DNA of 64,000 nucleotides, taken from the NCBI RefSeq assembly GCF_026262505.1, contig NC_067205.1, positions 24,399,585 to 24,463,584 on the forward strand, given 5' to 3'. Positions 1 to 10,369 of the stretch are shown here, one piece after another. Position 1 is the first letter of the stretch; every line of letters starts with the position of its first letter. Origin of the DNA: Trichomonas vaginalis G3. Its lineage: Eukaryota; Parabasalia; Trichomonadida; Trichomonadidae. The notes beneath the pieces are model-generated. The model was not told where the DNA came from. It was given only the letters and a program-made list of their open reading frames with translations, and made no database searches. Position numbers and translations under genes: made by a program.

Positions 1-3000
1 TGGAAGAATTGTTTTTGGTTGAAGATTTCCAAGAGGAGAATTTGTTCTTTTGGTTTTATGATAATCTTTCTCTTTGTTTTGTTCTTCTTCTTCATTTTTG
101 GAAATTTTCGTTTCATTTTGGTTTAATTCATCAGATTTTGTGGGAATTTGTTGATTTTCTTGGATGTTTTGGTTTAATTCTTCATTATTTTCTACTTTTT
201 CAGTAGAATTTTCTGAATTTTCTTGGATATCTGATGAAATTTTAGAAATTTCACTGATTTTTTCTTCATTTTGAGGAATTTCATCATTTACATTATTTGT
301 TTCTATGCTTTGATTAACATTTTCTTCTTTTTGTTCCACAAAAGTCTGAATTTCATTTTGATTTTCTTTAATTTCAGGAATTTTTTCTTCAGAAACCAAA
401 AGAGAAGGAGAATTTTCTTTTTGAGAATGTTGTGATTCCGAATCCATTGAATTTCTTCTGTTTCTTATCTCTGTTGGTTTAATTTTGTTTTTATTCGGAA
501 AATTTGGCTGTTTTATCATTGGTTTTGATCCCAACAAAGAAATTTTGTCTTTACTTTTATTTGGTGAAATTTTACTTTCATTTGGTTTAGTTTTCTCTTC
601 TTGAAGTTTTTGATTTTTGTTTTCATTTGGATTTTTCTGACTTTTCTCTTCTGTTTTTTGAGATTTTTTACTTGAAATTTTTGTTTCATTTTTGACTTCA
701 TTTGATTTACTTTTCTTTTTATCTTTTAATTGATTTTGTTGATTTTGTTTCTGTTCTTTTTGTTCATTTTCTTTTTCGATTTTTTCATCAACTTTTTCTT
801 CAGAGCTTTGGTCAATTTTTTCTAAATTTTTTTGATGAGAATTTTCATTAGAATTTTCTTCAATTTTAGAAGAAATTTCTTCAGAGTTTTCTTCAATTTT
901 CTCTTTTTCATTTTCAGAATTTTCATTAACTTTTTCTTCTTCAAAAACTTCTTCTTCAATCTTGTTATTTTCTTCATTTTCTTTGTTAATTTCATTGTCA
1001 GAATTTATCTTTTTATTGTCACTTTTATTTAACTTCACTTCACTTTCTTCAATTTTATTTTCATGAGTTTTTTGAACTTTACTTTTTGATTTCTTTTTAG
1101 TGTCCAATTTTGATTTATTCTTCTGGTTCTTTTCTTTAAACAAAGGAGAATCAATTACCATAACTTTCGGTTCTTTCGGCGGTTTTGGCGGTTTCGGTTG
1201 TGACGGTGATTTAACCGGCGTTTGAACTATTGTATTTTTAGCCTTTTTAGCATTTTCTTTTGTTTTCTTGAAGACTTTTTCTTCGTCAATTTCTTTTTCA
1301 ATTTTCTTTTCTTCTTCAACTTTTATCATCTTTGGTAATTCGTAATTAATATTCTTCTTTTCTTTCTTTTGCTTAACAATTGCTTCCTCTTCTTCGTCAT
1401 CAAACAAATTAATGTTTTCATCAATTTCTTCTTCTTCATTTTTGTCACTTTTTTCTTCAACGATCACTTCACTTTTTTCTTCCAAAACAATTTTTGGTTG
1501 TTCGTAAACATCTTCTTCGTATTCTTCTATGTAATCATCTTCTTCCTCTTCATGTTTCTCGATTATTTGAGGTTTTGGAGGTTCAATTTTTTGAACAACT
1601 TTCTTTTCGTTGTTATCAATATTTATCATATCTTGAAGAAGTTTATTTTTATCGTCTTCTGTCAGTTTTTGATCTTCTTTTTCTTCTTCAGTTTTTGTGG
1701 GATCCGGAGTTATTTCGACTTTATCGAAAGCAGTGACGCTCAAGCATTTAATGATTAGTTTCGAGTTTCTTCTCTTTCTTCTAACAAAATCAAATTCTTT
1801 CTCTTCTTCTTCGACTTTTTTCTCTGAAAGATGAAGTGATGGCGAAGAAGAAATTTCATTTTTCTTTGTGAACTGATAAGTGTTCAATTCGAACTGATCA
1901 ATTCTTCTATCGAAGTTATCCCAAATGAAATCTTCCTCATCAACTTCTTTGTCGAAAATTATCGAGCCATCTAAAATCATGACACTTTTTTCCAGACCAA
2001 ATAAAATTGATCTTGTTCCATTCAAGAAACAACTCGAATATATCTGAAGAGGGAACTTTAATTCAGCTAATATTTCTAAGTTCTTTGTCCAAACAATGAC
2101 AGAACCGTTAACCGCTGCTGTCAAAAAGAATTCAGAACCTTTTGTCAAAACGGTTATTTTTCCATCATGAATTGGACGGTTTTCTTCAAAAGCAGTTACA
2201 ATTTTATCATCTTGTATTGTGAAAATTTCAATTCTTCCATCATCATGGCCATTTATCAGATAATCCCAGAAAATTTCTCTCATTTCACAATGACCTTGCT
2301 TGATTTGATATTTTAAGGTTAAATTTGAGAGATTGTAAACCATTATTGATCTCAAATAACAGACAAACAGAGACATTGTTTTCTCGTGAACTAAAATTTT
2401 GAGTGGTGGTTCTTGAACGGTTGTCACTTTTTGTAATTCATTCAATTCATCATTATCTTCCAAAATCAAAATTTTTCCAAATGTTGTGCCAACAATCAAA
2501 ATTTCCTTTTCTCTCAATTTTGTATGGCAAAAAGTGGTTGCATTCAATTTCAAACTTTTGATAGAATTGAAGGGGATATCGTTCATCTGAAATATTTCAA
2601 AAGTTCCATCATTTTGTATCAATTTGAGGAGATCTCTATCTTTGTTTTTCATGTCACTTCTTTGTACATAGAAATCCAGTGGAAAAGAGGTGTTCTGTGA
2701 GAGGCAGACCCCAACTTTATTTGATGATTTCGGACTTAGAAACGCGAAAGTTGAATTTGAGAGCAAAAACAACAATCTCGCGGATTTTTCTGTGGATGGA
2801 CAACGAGTCATCTTGAGAACTGTTGTTGTAAGTGATGTCCATTGCTTCCAGAATGTTGATACCTTGTAGAAATACGTTTTTGTGCCAATTGAAACAAAAA
2901 TTGGAATTTCAGATTGGAGAAAATAGAATCTTTGTGGTTTTTCTTCAAGTTGAATACCGGCAAATATATCCTGAGTGTTTAAATCAATGATATCTACCTT

Positions 3001-3777
3001 GTAATTCGAGTCTATAATTAAGGCAAACTCATCATTTGCAAAAAACATCGTAAAGACTTTTTTGACGTTGAACGGATAATGATTTATAACTGTACCTAAC
3101 TTAGACCATGATATAAGACCTTGTTCTAAGTCACATGTAATGAAATTCGAATTAAATGGATTGATTTTGAACATCGTGAAGTTTTCTGTCTTGTAAGTAA
3201 CGGGACAATCAATAAGTTTTCCATCTAAGTTGTAAATAAATAGTTCTTGTCGAGTATTAAATAGAATTTGTTCAGTCAATGGATCAAATGAAGGAGGATA
3301 AAGGTCTTTATTCATGCTATCGTCAAAAAATGATGCTCGCGGTGTGAATTGAATGTCTATTTTTTGATTCATACGTCGATTATATGCTATTGGACATTTA
3401 AAATACCAAGTTCTGACGCCTATGCCAAAAGAAATGATTGTTTCGGACTTGGGAGAGTAAACTAAATGATTTATCCCTAAATGATCTATTTCAGGCCCTT
3501 CATAAACAGGGTCTTTTATATTATTGACAAAATGAACAATGAATCTGTTCTTTTCTTTTGGAACATATATTAACGCATCATATTTTTCGATGTATAGTGC
3601 TATTTGTGTTTTGATTGGTAATGAAATGACGCAATTATCGCCTTCATATATTGAAATTGACTTATTTGAAGTTAACAAATACTTATTCTGACCTATACTC
3701 GCTACGTAATTGACTCTGAAAGCCGCGGTTGGTATTGTTAGCTCTTTGCGGATTCCAAAATCAATATTCTTTGTCAT
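1..3777 (-). CDS. Partial beta-propeller (WD40-like) host protein with long charged tail
   Basis: The minus-strand frame is open from ATG at 3775-3777 to the left edge (1259 codons, no stop), so the C-terminus lies outside the window. The first ~640 residues read as short beta-rich blades with recurrent hydrophobic-D/N-G turns, like a WD40 or quinoprotein-type propeller. From about residue 650 the protein becomes Lys/Glu/Ser/Asn-rich low complexity, with a proline patch (KPPKPPKEPK). Such a tail is common in trichomonad proteins and suggests a scaffolding role in the cytoplasm or nucleus; this is inference. Codon use is AT-biased, and there is no frameshift, unlike the transposon genes to the right. 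I cannot name the family, and the propeller assignment rests on texture rather than on a diagnostic motif. Confidence 0.75.
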   Translation of the reverse strand, partial: MTKNIDFGIRKELTIPTAAFRVNYVASIGQNKYLLTSNKSISIYEGDNCVISLPIKTQIALYIEKYDALIYVPKEKNRFIVHFVNNIKDPVYEGPEIDHLGINHLVYSPKSETIISFGIGVRTWYFKCPIAYNRRMNQKIDIQFTPRASFFDDSMNKDLYPPSFDPLTEQILFNTRQELFIYNLDGKLIDCPVTYKTENFTMFKINPFNSNFITCDLEQGLISWSKLGTVINHYPFNVKKVFTMFFANDEFALIIDSNYKVDIIDLNTQDIFAGIQLEEKPQRFYFLQSEIPIFVSIGTKTYFYKVSTFWKQWTSLTTTVLKMTRCPSTEKSARLLFLLSNSTFAFLSPKSSNKVGVCLSQNTSFPLDFYVQRSDMKNKDRDLLKLIQNDGTFEIFQMNDIPFNSIKSLKLNATTFCHTKLREKEILIVGTTFGKILILEDNDELNELQKVTTVQEPPLKILVHEKTMSLFVCYLRSIMVYNLSNLTLKYQIKQGHCEMREIFWDYLINGHDDGRIEIFTIQDDKIVTAFEENRPIHDGKITVLTKGSEFFLTAAVNGSVIVWTKNLEILAELKFPLQIYSSCFLNGTRSILFGLEKSVMILDGSIIFDKEVDEEDFIWDNFDRRIDQFELNTYQFTKKNEISSSPSLHLSEKKVEEEEKEFDFVRRKRRNSKLIIKCLSVTAFDKVEITPDPTKTEEEKEDQKLTEDDKNKLLQDMINIDNNEKKVVQKIEPPKPQIIEKHEEEEDDYIEEYEEDVYEQPKIVLEEKSEVIVEEKSDKNEEEEIDENINLFDDEEEEAIVKQKKEKKNINYELPKMIKVEEEKKIEKEIDEEKVFKKTKENAKKAKNTIVQTPVKSPSQPKPPKPPKEPKVMVIDSPLFKEKNQKNKSKLDTKKKSKSKVQKTHENKIEESEVKLNKSDNKKINSDNEINKENEENNKIEEEVFEEEKVNENSENEKEKIEENSEEISSKIEENSNENSHQKNLEKIDQSSEEKVDEKIEKENEQKEQKQNQQNQLKDKKKSKSNEVKNETKISSKKSQKTEEKSQKNPNENKNQKLQEEKTKPNESKISPNKSKDKISLLGSKPMIKQPNFPNKNKIKPTEIRNRRNSMDSESQHSQKENSPSLLVSEEKIPEIKENQNEIQTFVEQKEENVNQSIETNNVNDEIPQNEEKISEISKISSDIQENSENSTEKVENNEELNQNIQENQQIPTKSDELNQNETKISKNEEEEQNKEKDYHKTKRTNSPLGNLQPKTILP

Positions 3778-3837
3778 TATTTGAAAATTTTTTTTATCTT
3801 GTTAGTAACAAAAGTGCCATATTTTCTGACAAACAAT

Positions 3838-4150
3838 TTTAGTTGGATCTGACTTTATCAACTTGTTTATCTTTTAATGCTGATAAATAATTCTTCTCTT
3901 CGGAAATTGTATGAAATGCTATTTTTTGTTTTTTTCATCCTTCGTGAGCATAATCATTGAATCTTCAATAGGATATAATTCTAGATAGTCTGCATAATGG
4001 CCATATGGAGCATTAAACATGAAACTATTCCAAGGTAATTTCATATTCCTGAATGAAGTTGTCGTTCAAGAATGCATCATATTGGCAAAGAGTCATTGTA
4101 TACTTTTAAAATACTTGCAAGTCCCTTATGGCTATTTGCTTGCATATTCT
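3838..4150 (-). pseudogene. Decayed host gene relic
   Basis: On the minus strand, stretches of good-looking protein continue across frame changes and stops. They include a segment with LPWNSFMFNAPYGHYADYLE and a following charged segment ending near KDKQVDK. No single frame is open and no start is visible. I do not recognise the family. It lies just upstream of the propeller gene and probably marks an old, unrelated host gene. Confidence 0.35.
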
Positions 4151-5984
4151 TATGAAAATTTTTTTAATGCTTGTTAAATGTTTTCGGAATAGTATATATT
4201 AACCAAGCATACAAAACTTAGTTTTATTATATGTGTTAAATGCAAAATAATTAGATTAATTTTCAATTTCAATTCCAATTCTTTTTTCTTAAGAAATTCT
4301 CTAATGATATACCAATAGTATCCAATATACTAGATCTCGTTTCCATCTTATTAAAAATATATGATTTTAAGCTATTTATAATTGAATACGATCGGAAAAT
4401 TTGCATCGTTTTTCATTTTTCAAAGGATGAATTTTCCGATTTTCAATTTTCATTTATAATTTGTTAATGCGGTTAATTATTATTTAATTCTTTTATGATA
4501 CCTATACATGAAGGAAAATTAAAGCTTAGATGGACAGATCAAAAGATTTAAGTTTTATTTTTCTTTTAAGAAGAAATTACAATGATGGTTTTGATACACA
4601 TATAATACAAAACCATTCATTAGTACACAGAGGATTTTGATTCTGAATATAAAAACTTAAGGCTCCACGTTCATAAATTGAGAGGGTTGTAATCCTCCTT
4701 TTTTTTAATGGCCCATAACTCCACGAATACCCAAAGTCAAGGGGTCAGAGTATGGCCAAATGAAACTGTAGCTTCAACAGCATAAAAATGGGTTTTTCGT
4801 CGAAAACCTTGGTAATTTACCTCCAAGATCTAATAAATTTCGAAAAATCGAAAGTTGATCTTATTTGTTTTATTAACCAATAAGCTCTTACGCTGCGCCA
4901 TTGTTTTTCGTTATTTGCAATATTTATTTCATTCTCGATAAATAACTTCTACAAATCATATATGCACATTAAGATATATTTTACTACATATAAAGAGCAA
5001 AATTCTGAAACTATACAGAATTCTTTTGAATATTTTGTGCATATTTTGAATCATCTATAATAATATGAGTTTGTTTCATTTTATTCTATACCAATCAATT
5101 CAAAAGATTAGACGAATTAATTGCTTTAATGCAATTTATTATAGCTTATAGTTTTTGACATAATTTTAACAAATATCATATGTTATTTCAATAATATCTT
5201 CTGCTCGATCATATTTTCCGAATGCATATGCATAATATTGCTGAAGTCCTACGTTTAAGGTCAAGGTTGAGAGTTATTGATATTATTCTCTTTTGAAACT
5301 AAACTTTTTGAAACAATAATCAAAAATTATTTACTTTTATTTGATTTTATAGCAATCATCATTAGATAATAATTATTAACCGGCCCTTGGGGGTCGGGCG
5401 CGATCAAATACTTGAAAATTAATTTTGGAGTCCATAAGTGCACAGTATAATGGTTAGAATTCCCTATAACAAATCTTGTTTTGAAGTTCATTTGCCGAAC
5501 ACAAAACTTTTTTTCGAAACCGAAATTATTTCAAAAAAATATATTTTATTTTTTGCTTTTTAAGATAGTCATTATACACAAAATATTAGTAAACTATTTT
5601 TATTTGAATTACTAAAACTTTCAATTTTTTATTCTCTGATAGAGACTCTCAAATGATACATTATCCAATATATATGATTTACTGCTGCTCTGAGTTATAT
5701 TACAATGAATACTACATCATCCGCCAAGATTCGGCATAAAATTTCGAATTCATTGTATGTTAGAATCATTCTAATCTAAAATTTATGAAACCCCAAAGCC
5801 ATATTTGCATAATGAATTATTAAATATTTAATACTGTAGGTAAATTTATCAAATTCGATATTTCAAATTTTACAATTTGTATAAAAGGATATATTTTTAC
5901 ACTATGCTGGGTAAAAGCATGGTAAAGTTTTAATAGTTCATAAGGCAGTATTTGTAGTAGTGAAAATTGAAATTCGCTAAAATT
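4151..5984. other. Host intergenic DNA, no gene seen
   Basis: This is AT-rich sequence with stops in all frames and no convincing coding stretch. It holds one half of an inverted repeat pair (4656-4686) but no other structure I can support. Confidence 0.5.
4656..4686 (+). repeat. Inverted-repeat partner of 34903-34940
   Basis: CTTAAGGCTCCACGTTCAT, followed by a short AATT/GAGAGG segment, recurs as its reverse complement at 34903-34940. The first 19 bases are identical; the rest aligns with a small gap. The pair brackets the whole nested MULE/Maverick region. It could be terminal repeats of an outer element, but I see no matching target duplication. Confidence 0.5.
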
Positions 5985-6175
5985 ATTGAGTTAGCTTTGG
6001 TAATTTCGATTTTTTTCAAAACGCTCTCAAATCTTTACAATTTGTGAGAATAATTTTATTCCCATATCAAAATTCAAATTTGTTTTTTTTTTAATAATTG
6101 CATTTATCTATTAATATACTATCTATTTTTCAATTTTTTATTTTCTATTTTTTCTCAATTTTTTTCAAAATCAAA
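5985..6175 (+). repeat. Dispersed ~175-bp direct repeat, copy 1
   Basis: The segment starting around TTTCGATTTTTTTCAAAACG and running through CTCTCAAATCTTTACAATTT to a T-rich end is nearly identical, in the same orientation, to 33195-33372. The two copies lie upstream and downstream of the split MULE gene. Confidence 0.8.
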
Positions 6176-6538
6176 TATATAGGTTTTTTCTTCAATTATT
6201 TATAATTGTATTAAAACATTTTACCCTTATATCAACCAAATGATTTAACACGTTAGCCCTTTATTTCAGCTTGAATTCTTCAATTTTTCTAAATATCAAT
6301 TTTGATTCTCTACGATAGATTTGTAATAATTCAAAACAATATCTCCCCTATGAAAAGCACCTCAATGTGCATTGATATATCAAAGTATATTAATTTTTAT
6401 TTACAATTCGATATTCCATAATATAATATCAAATTATTTTTCTTTGAGAATTATATGACTCTATTCATTGGATTTTGCAGTATAATTCCACATGAAGACA
6501 AGTCTTGAAAACTTATTTGAATGCTACTTTTTAAGCAA

Positions 6539-6584
6539 ACAGAAAGTGTTCCTCTCAAAAAGTGGAAACACTTTCCGGTCCCTC
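6539..6584 (+). repeat. Hairpin-forming dispersed repeat, copy 1
   Basis: A ~45-bp motif contains GAAAGTGTTCC and, after an 11-base spacer, GGAAACACTTTC, so it folds on itself. A near-identical copy lies at 33864-33908, with one arm changed to GAAAGTATTCC. Function unknown. Confidence 0.7.
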
Positions 6585-7037
6585 GATTTTTTGATTATTG
6601 CTAACATAATAAGCAATTCATTGTCAGTAAAACACTATATTTTTAGATTCAAATCAGATACACACTTTTTTCTACATCTTCATATTCTGTTTAAATAATA
6701 TTTAGCTATGATAACATAAGCTATTATGTATACATATATTTTTAAGTTTCTAACATATTTCTATTTCTGTTGTCTCTTATATTCTTTAGAAACATAATAT
6801 TAATCACCATTTATTATTTTTATCATTGAAACATCAATAATGTCAAACAAATATCGTCATGATTTTTTAATATCTCCTGAAAAACTGTAGCAAAAATATT
6901 ATTTACAAATGATTCATGAAAAAAAAATTAAATTTTTAATTCACAGAATGTTTTATATAATAGATATTGCATCATATATATTGTTGAATTTATATTATTT
7001 ATGGTGATTTATTATTTGTCACTTTTCTAATTCATAA

Positions 7038-7472
7038 ATGTCTTTAGTACTGAAATATATTGATGCTCCACCTCAAAATCCAATTGATTTCAAAATTCCA
7101 TTGAGTGATCCTATGGACTGGCCATTAATTCCATCCATTCAAGATCTAAAAAAAGCATTGTCAAATAATGAAAATGACGATTCTGTTCCTAACTACTCAA
7201 CATCTGAAGTTTCGCATGAAAAAATTATAGCAATTGAAGCATATTTAACATCCATTAATTTTGCCAATGAAGATTCAGCGTTTTTTACAGCATTATACCA
7301 CACATCTCAAAATTTCATATTTATGAACTATAATAGAGCAAAACATGAATTATCATGTCAATGCGGCGCTCATTATACAGTTTACTATGACAAAACGCTC
7401 AAATGTTACAAAATACGAGTTGATAAATCTCATTCGCATTGTATGGAATCAACAACCATCCCACAATAGTAT
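7038..7472 (+). pseudogene. MULE transposase, N-terminal fragment
   Basis: ATG at 7038 opens a 143-residue frame ending at 7469, next to the Maverick 1 insertion. Around residues 108-135 it has a Cys/His cluster (CQCGAHYTVYYD, then HSHC), as in the N-terminal zinc-binding DNA-recognition region of many MULE transposases. The stop comes from a frameshift near residue 135: another frame stays open across the insertion point and joins the middle fragment at 28918 once one copy of TAGATTA is removed. The catalytic core and SWIM finger are at 28918-29916 and 32204-32590. The assignment depends on those later pieces. Confidence 0.75.
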
Positions 7473-7479
7473 TAGATTA
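7473..7479 (+). repeat. Maverick 1 target-site duplication (left)
   Basis: TAGATTA directly precedes GTTAGTATACAAG, and the same 7 bases follow CTTGTATACTAAC at 28911-28917. Polintons/Mavericks make 6-bp duplications; one of the 7 bases may be terminal element sequence. Confidence 0.85.
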
Positions 7480-7701
7480 GTTAGTATACAAGTCTTGGGT
7501 ATGGTGGCACTGCGTTCCACCTTACCCAATACTTGTGAATTTGACACTTTACAAAACCGTTAACGTATATTTTACAACACAAACGACAACACTAACTTAA
7601 CCTTAAATATTTACAAAGCCGCCAACCACTTCCTACGAACTCACTAATGTAAAAAATAAACGTTCTCACTATCGTTCTCACTAACGACTTCACTAATGTT
7701 C

Positions 7702-7986
7702 TCATAAATTTTCCTCAATATCTTCATCATCAGTGTTAACCCTATTGTAGTCATACTTGAAGCCATAAACTTTCTCTAACTTCTTAACGTACAATTTACA
7801 TAACTTACCTTCGTCATCGTATGGTTTAATGATATAACTATTTCTATCTTTATAAACAGTCAATGAAAAGTCAACTGGTCTCGGATGTATTTGAAAGAAC
7901 ATGTTATGCTCAGGAAGGAAGAATAAATGTTTAAATGTATGTTTGTTATATGTTTTGATTTGTATGAGTTGCTTTTGTTCTGTCAT
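7702..7986 (-). CDS. TIR-encoded 94-residue protein, left copy
   Basis: ATG at 7984-7986 (start MTEQKQL) fits the identical start of the right-hand copy; a longer frame to 8070 lacks an ATG. The protein is 94 residues, mixed alpha/beta in appearance, with FFLPEHNMFFQIHPRPVDF in the middle and an acidic end (DDEDIEENL). Because it lies in the TIR, the element carries two copies, both transcribed outward. The family is not recognised. Upstream are an A/T-only leader and the AGATCT palindrome at 8080-8116. The two copies differ around residues 9-12 (QIKTYN versus RIPQYN), while the frame is kept in both, which argues that it is a real gene. Confidence 0.7.
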   Translation of the reverse strand: MTEQKQLIQIKTYNKHTFKHLFFLPEHNMFFQIHPRPVDFSLTVYKDRNSYIIKPYDDEGKLCKLYVKKLEKVYGFKYDYNRVNTDDEDIEENL

Positions 7987-8079
7987 TACATCCAAATAAA
8001 ATAAAAAAATTTTAAAAAATAAATAAAAAATAATGATATCACCACCCTCACACGTATGAAAACATAGCACAAAAATAAA

Positions 8080-8116
8080 TTTAGGTGAAGTGGTGAGATC
8101 ACCCTTTTTTCACCTC
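8080..8116. promoter_or_regulatory. AGATCT-type palindromic element, left TIR copy
   Basis: TTTAGGTGAAG, then TGGTGAGATCACC and TTTTTTCACCTC. The outer GGTGA words pair with the distal TCACC word. The central palindrome is shortened relative to the right-TIR copy at 28262-28320, which has the full GGTGAGATCTCACC. It lies upstream of the TIR gene. Confidence 0.5.
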
Positions 8117-8171
8117 ATTTCTACCCTGTTGAATTCATTGCTTTATAACTCTCTTCCTTTCTCCAACTCTT

Positions 8172-8378
8172 CTAACTTCTTCTTAAGTTCAGCAATTTGT
8201 CCTCATGAAGTTTAATCTTTCTCAAAATTCCTTCTTTATCTAATGGTTGCTTTATCTTTCTAAACTGAACTCTACCATCCTTCATAGTATGAATGTAAAA
8301 ACCTTCTGGAATAGTTCCTGATTTAATGTATTCTACCAAAAACTTTTGTTTCATTGCTTCAGTGACTTTAGTCGTCAT
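8172..8378 (-). CDS. Small basic protein with KDG-type motif
   Basis: ATG at 8376-8378 gives 68 residues; the frame extends three codons further but with no ATG. The central part, PEGFYIHTMKDGRVQFRKI, resembles segments in the 10516-10950 protein (YYVSQSKDGKIYVRKRK) and in Maverick 2 at 47967-48176 (YKVTFHKNGTASISKKK). These look like one family: aromatic-x-V, K-D/N-G turn, then a basic strand. The function is unknown; a small nucleic-acid-binding or virion core protein is possible. It is the first gene inside the left TIR. Confidence 0.6.
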   Translation of the reverse strand: MTTKVTEAMKQKFLVEYIKSGTIPEGFYIHTMKDGRVQFRKIKQPLDKEGILRKIKLHEDKLLNLRRS

Positions 8379-8537
8379 TTCAATCAAATAAAAATTTTAA
8401 TATTAAATAAAAATAACGTTATTTTTTCAGTAAGGAAACGCAGGAGTTTTACGATTTATTTGTGGTGTAGGTTCTGGTTTAAATGTTGGAGTCGGTTTGG
8501 AGTTGACTTTTGAACAGGAGTTTGTAATTCCATAGGT

Positions 8538-8885
8538 TCAGGAGTCATTGAAGGTGTTGTTGTGTGAAGGCGTTGGTTTTGGCGATGGTGTCGGAGTTTG
8601 TTTAACTTCAGCTACTTCAGTATTATTTACAACATTTGCTTTATTTCTTTTCAACATCATTACTGCTCCTGCTGTAGCTAGCAAACCTAGTGGGAGACCA
8701 TATTTTATATAAGGACTTGACCAAATGCTATTTTTGACAGGAGCTGGTGGAACACCTAACCTTGGTGAGACTGCTCTTTGCCATTGTGCAGCTCGTAAGA
8801 AATATTCAATAGGTGCTCCATAATCGTTTGGTAAAGTTTGTTTCATAGATGGTGAAGGTTCACGAGAGCTTGATGAAGAACTCAT
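8538..8885 (-). CDS. Single-pass membrane-type protein with Pro/Thr tail (frameshifted)
   Basis: ATG at 8883-8885. The order is a Ser-rich N-terminus, a soluble segment, one hydrophobic helix (residues ~62-79, GLPLGLLATAGAVMML), a basic stop-transfer patch (KRNK), then a Pro/Thr repeat tail. The frame stops at 8538, but the Pro/Thr-rich composition continues in other frames to TGA at 8427-8429, so the tail carries about two single-base shifts and the ancestral protein was ~150 residues. Located beside the major capsid gene, it may be a minor virion membrane or vertex protein; this is inferred from position only. Confidence 0.6.
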   Translation of the reverse strand: MSSSSSSREPSPSMKQTLPNDYGAPIEYFLRAAQWQRAVSPRLGVPPAPVKNSIWSSPYIKYGLPLGLLATAGAVMMLKRNKANVVNNTEVAEVKQTPTPSPKPTPSHNNTFNDS

Positions 8886-8949
8886 TTATAAGCTTTAAAA
8901 ATAAACGTTCATCCTTTATTCCTCACTGTCGTCCGTAGCTAAGTTATAG

Positions 8950-9624
8950 TCATCTAATCTTATTATGGGATCCATTAGCACGCACCTGAATGGCAAAGCA
9001 ACAATCCCTCATAAATCCAATAAGTGGCTTTGGTACGTTTTCAGTTGCTAGTTCAATAGGTCCTTTAACAGACAATTTGTATGTTATTGGAGCAGTAGAT
9101 GTTTGACCTTGCTGGAAGCAAAAGTCCACTTCTGTTGGAAAACCACATAAGAAATGTGTGTTGTCATAGCTATCCCATTTATGTTCCACACTACCATCAT
9201 CCACCAATGACCTCATAACATCTTCATTAAATCCAATCATATCATTGTTTGTATTGCAAGCGTTCGCAACCATTTCATAAAATACAGGTCCATATGATTT
9301 TTCAGGTTCTGCAGGCATATTTCCATAAGCTCCCATGGAAAGCTGAAGATATTTAAACTTAGGGTTCTCAAAATTAACATAATAGTTGTCTTTCTTTCTA
9401 AATAGTGCCCAAATACTTTTAACATTAATAGGCGTATAAGCTGCTGTAAATGTTGCACTTGAACTATCTGTATTCTTTGAGAATGAACCGTCCATAGGAA
9501 TCCAATCCATAACTTTAACAGGAAAACATAAAGCCTCGTTTGTATAATGTTCTACAAGTTCTGTATAAATGTTAGGGTCTAAAGAGAATGACTTTGGATG
9601 AATGAAACATTCATTAAAATCCAT
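8950..9624 (-). CDS. Major capsid protein, C-terminal fragment
   Basis: This 224-residue frame is the second half of a double-jelly-roll major capsid protein. It contains beta-strand-rich text such as NVKSIWALFRKKDNYYVNFE and FLCGFPTEVDFCFQQG, which matches, in order, the C-terminal capsid fragment of Maverick 2 at 60522-61265 (FVLFRRTINDYSCFYNPGIK; FWLGIPFADSEDFMGG). The frame continues past its ATG into the ASGTVTITT segment and joins the upstream fragment (9674-10291) through one frameshift near 9690. Many copies would form the icosahedral shell. The gene as found cannot make a full-length product without frameshift correction. Confidence 0.85.
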   Translation of the reverse strand: MDFNECFIHPKSFSLDPNIYTELVEHYTNEALCFPVKVMDWIPMDGSFSKNTDSSSATFTAAYTPINVKSIWALFRKKDNYYVNFENPKFKYLQLSMGAYGNMPAEPEKSYGPVFYEMVANACNTNNDMIGFNEDVMRSLVDDGSVEHKWDSYDNTHFLCGFPTEVDFCFQQGQTSTAPITYKLSVKGPIELATENVPKPLIGFMRDCCFAIQVRANGSHNKIR

Positions 9625-9673
9625 CTTTGTTCGAAATAGTTGCTGGGTTACAGTTGTAATAGTAACTGTTCCA

Positions 9674-10291
9674 CTAGCTTCTTACTGCCTTCGTTATCAT
9701 AGTGAATGGTTCATTCCATGGAACAAATTTATTTGTCGGTGGATTTGAATCTGAAGCAAATGCAACTTTAAGAGTTGGATTGAAAGCAATGATATCATTT
9801 ACAGATATAGATGTGCATTGTAAGGCGTCGCTACTGAACTTTACTTTAAGCTGAATGTTTCCTGCAAAAGCTGGAATAAATCGAATAGCTTCTAATGGAA
9901 GGAATCTTCTAACAGGAATTCTTAAACGAAGCTTAAAATCAAATGATTTTCCTGCTGTAATTGGACCACTAACAATTTGTCCTGTTCTGCATGTTCCCGA
10001 ATGACTCCATACATCTTCATGTCGAGTCTTTGAGAAAACATCTACTTTCTTTATTTGTTCGGTAGTTTGTGAGTTTGAAGTTATATATGCTTCTTCTCTT
10101 GCGTTGTCTTGAGAATATACGATACGACCATTTGCAAGGATTTGATATCCAGCAACTGCATAGAAAGCGTCATCGAAACCAATCCAAAATCCTGGTGGGT
10201 TTGTTTTATTGGAACCTGAACCAATTTCTTTATCTACAATAAATTGACCTTCCATTTTATACGTAATGAATGTATTGTAAAGGTCCAACAT
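9674..10291 (-). CDS. Major capsid protein, middle fragment
   Basis: This 205-residue frame is the first jelly roll of the Polinton-type capsid protein. LRIPVRRFLPLEAIRFIPAF is the typical basic-hydrophobic turn before the inter-barrel strands, and matches LRVPLSSFLIFRFLRYLPNW in Maverick 2. The frame is open upstream of its ATG to ~10365, reading TAKDNTWVTFNLSPPGEN, so translation once began further up, at 10488. It is broken from the C-terminal part at ~9690 and from the N-terminal part at ~10366. Confidence 0.85.
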   Translation of the reverse strand: MLDLYNTFITYKMEGQFIVDKEIGSGSNKTNPPGFWIGFDDAFYAVAGYQILANGRIVYSQDNAREEAYITSNSQTTEQIKKVDVFSKTRHEDVWSHSGTCRTGQIVSGPITAGKSFDFKLRLRIPVRRFLPLEAIRFIPAFAGNIQLKVKFSSDALQCTSISVNDIIAFNPTLKVAFASDSNPPTNKFVPWNEPFTMITKAVRS

Positions 10292-10369
10292 ATTTTCACC
10301 AGGAGGTGAGAGATTGAATGTTACCCATGTGTTATCTTTAGCAGTTCCAGTTGTGATGGAATCTTTGCG

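Larger units (their letters stand above)
7480..8158 (+). repeat. Maverick 1 left terminal inverted repeat
   Basis: The sequence matches the reverse complement of 28235-28910 with a few differences, including a small replacement near codon 9 of the gene inside it. The inner boundary is where the match stops, next to the last codons of the pVI-like gene on the right side. The TIR contains a complete 94-codon gene and one AGATCT-type palindrome. Confidence 0.9.

Noticed and set aside
1-1760. Several plus-strand and minus-strand frames with Phe/Leu-rich or Lys-rich products
   Set aside because: They are shadows of the charged, low-complexity tail of the minus-strand propeller gene, which is open throughout.
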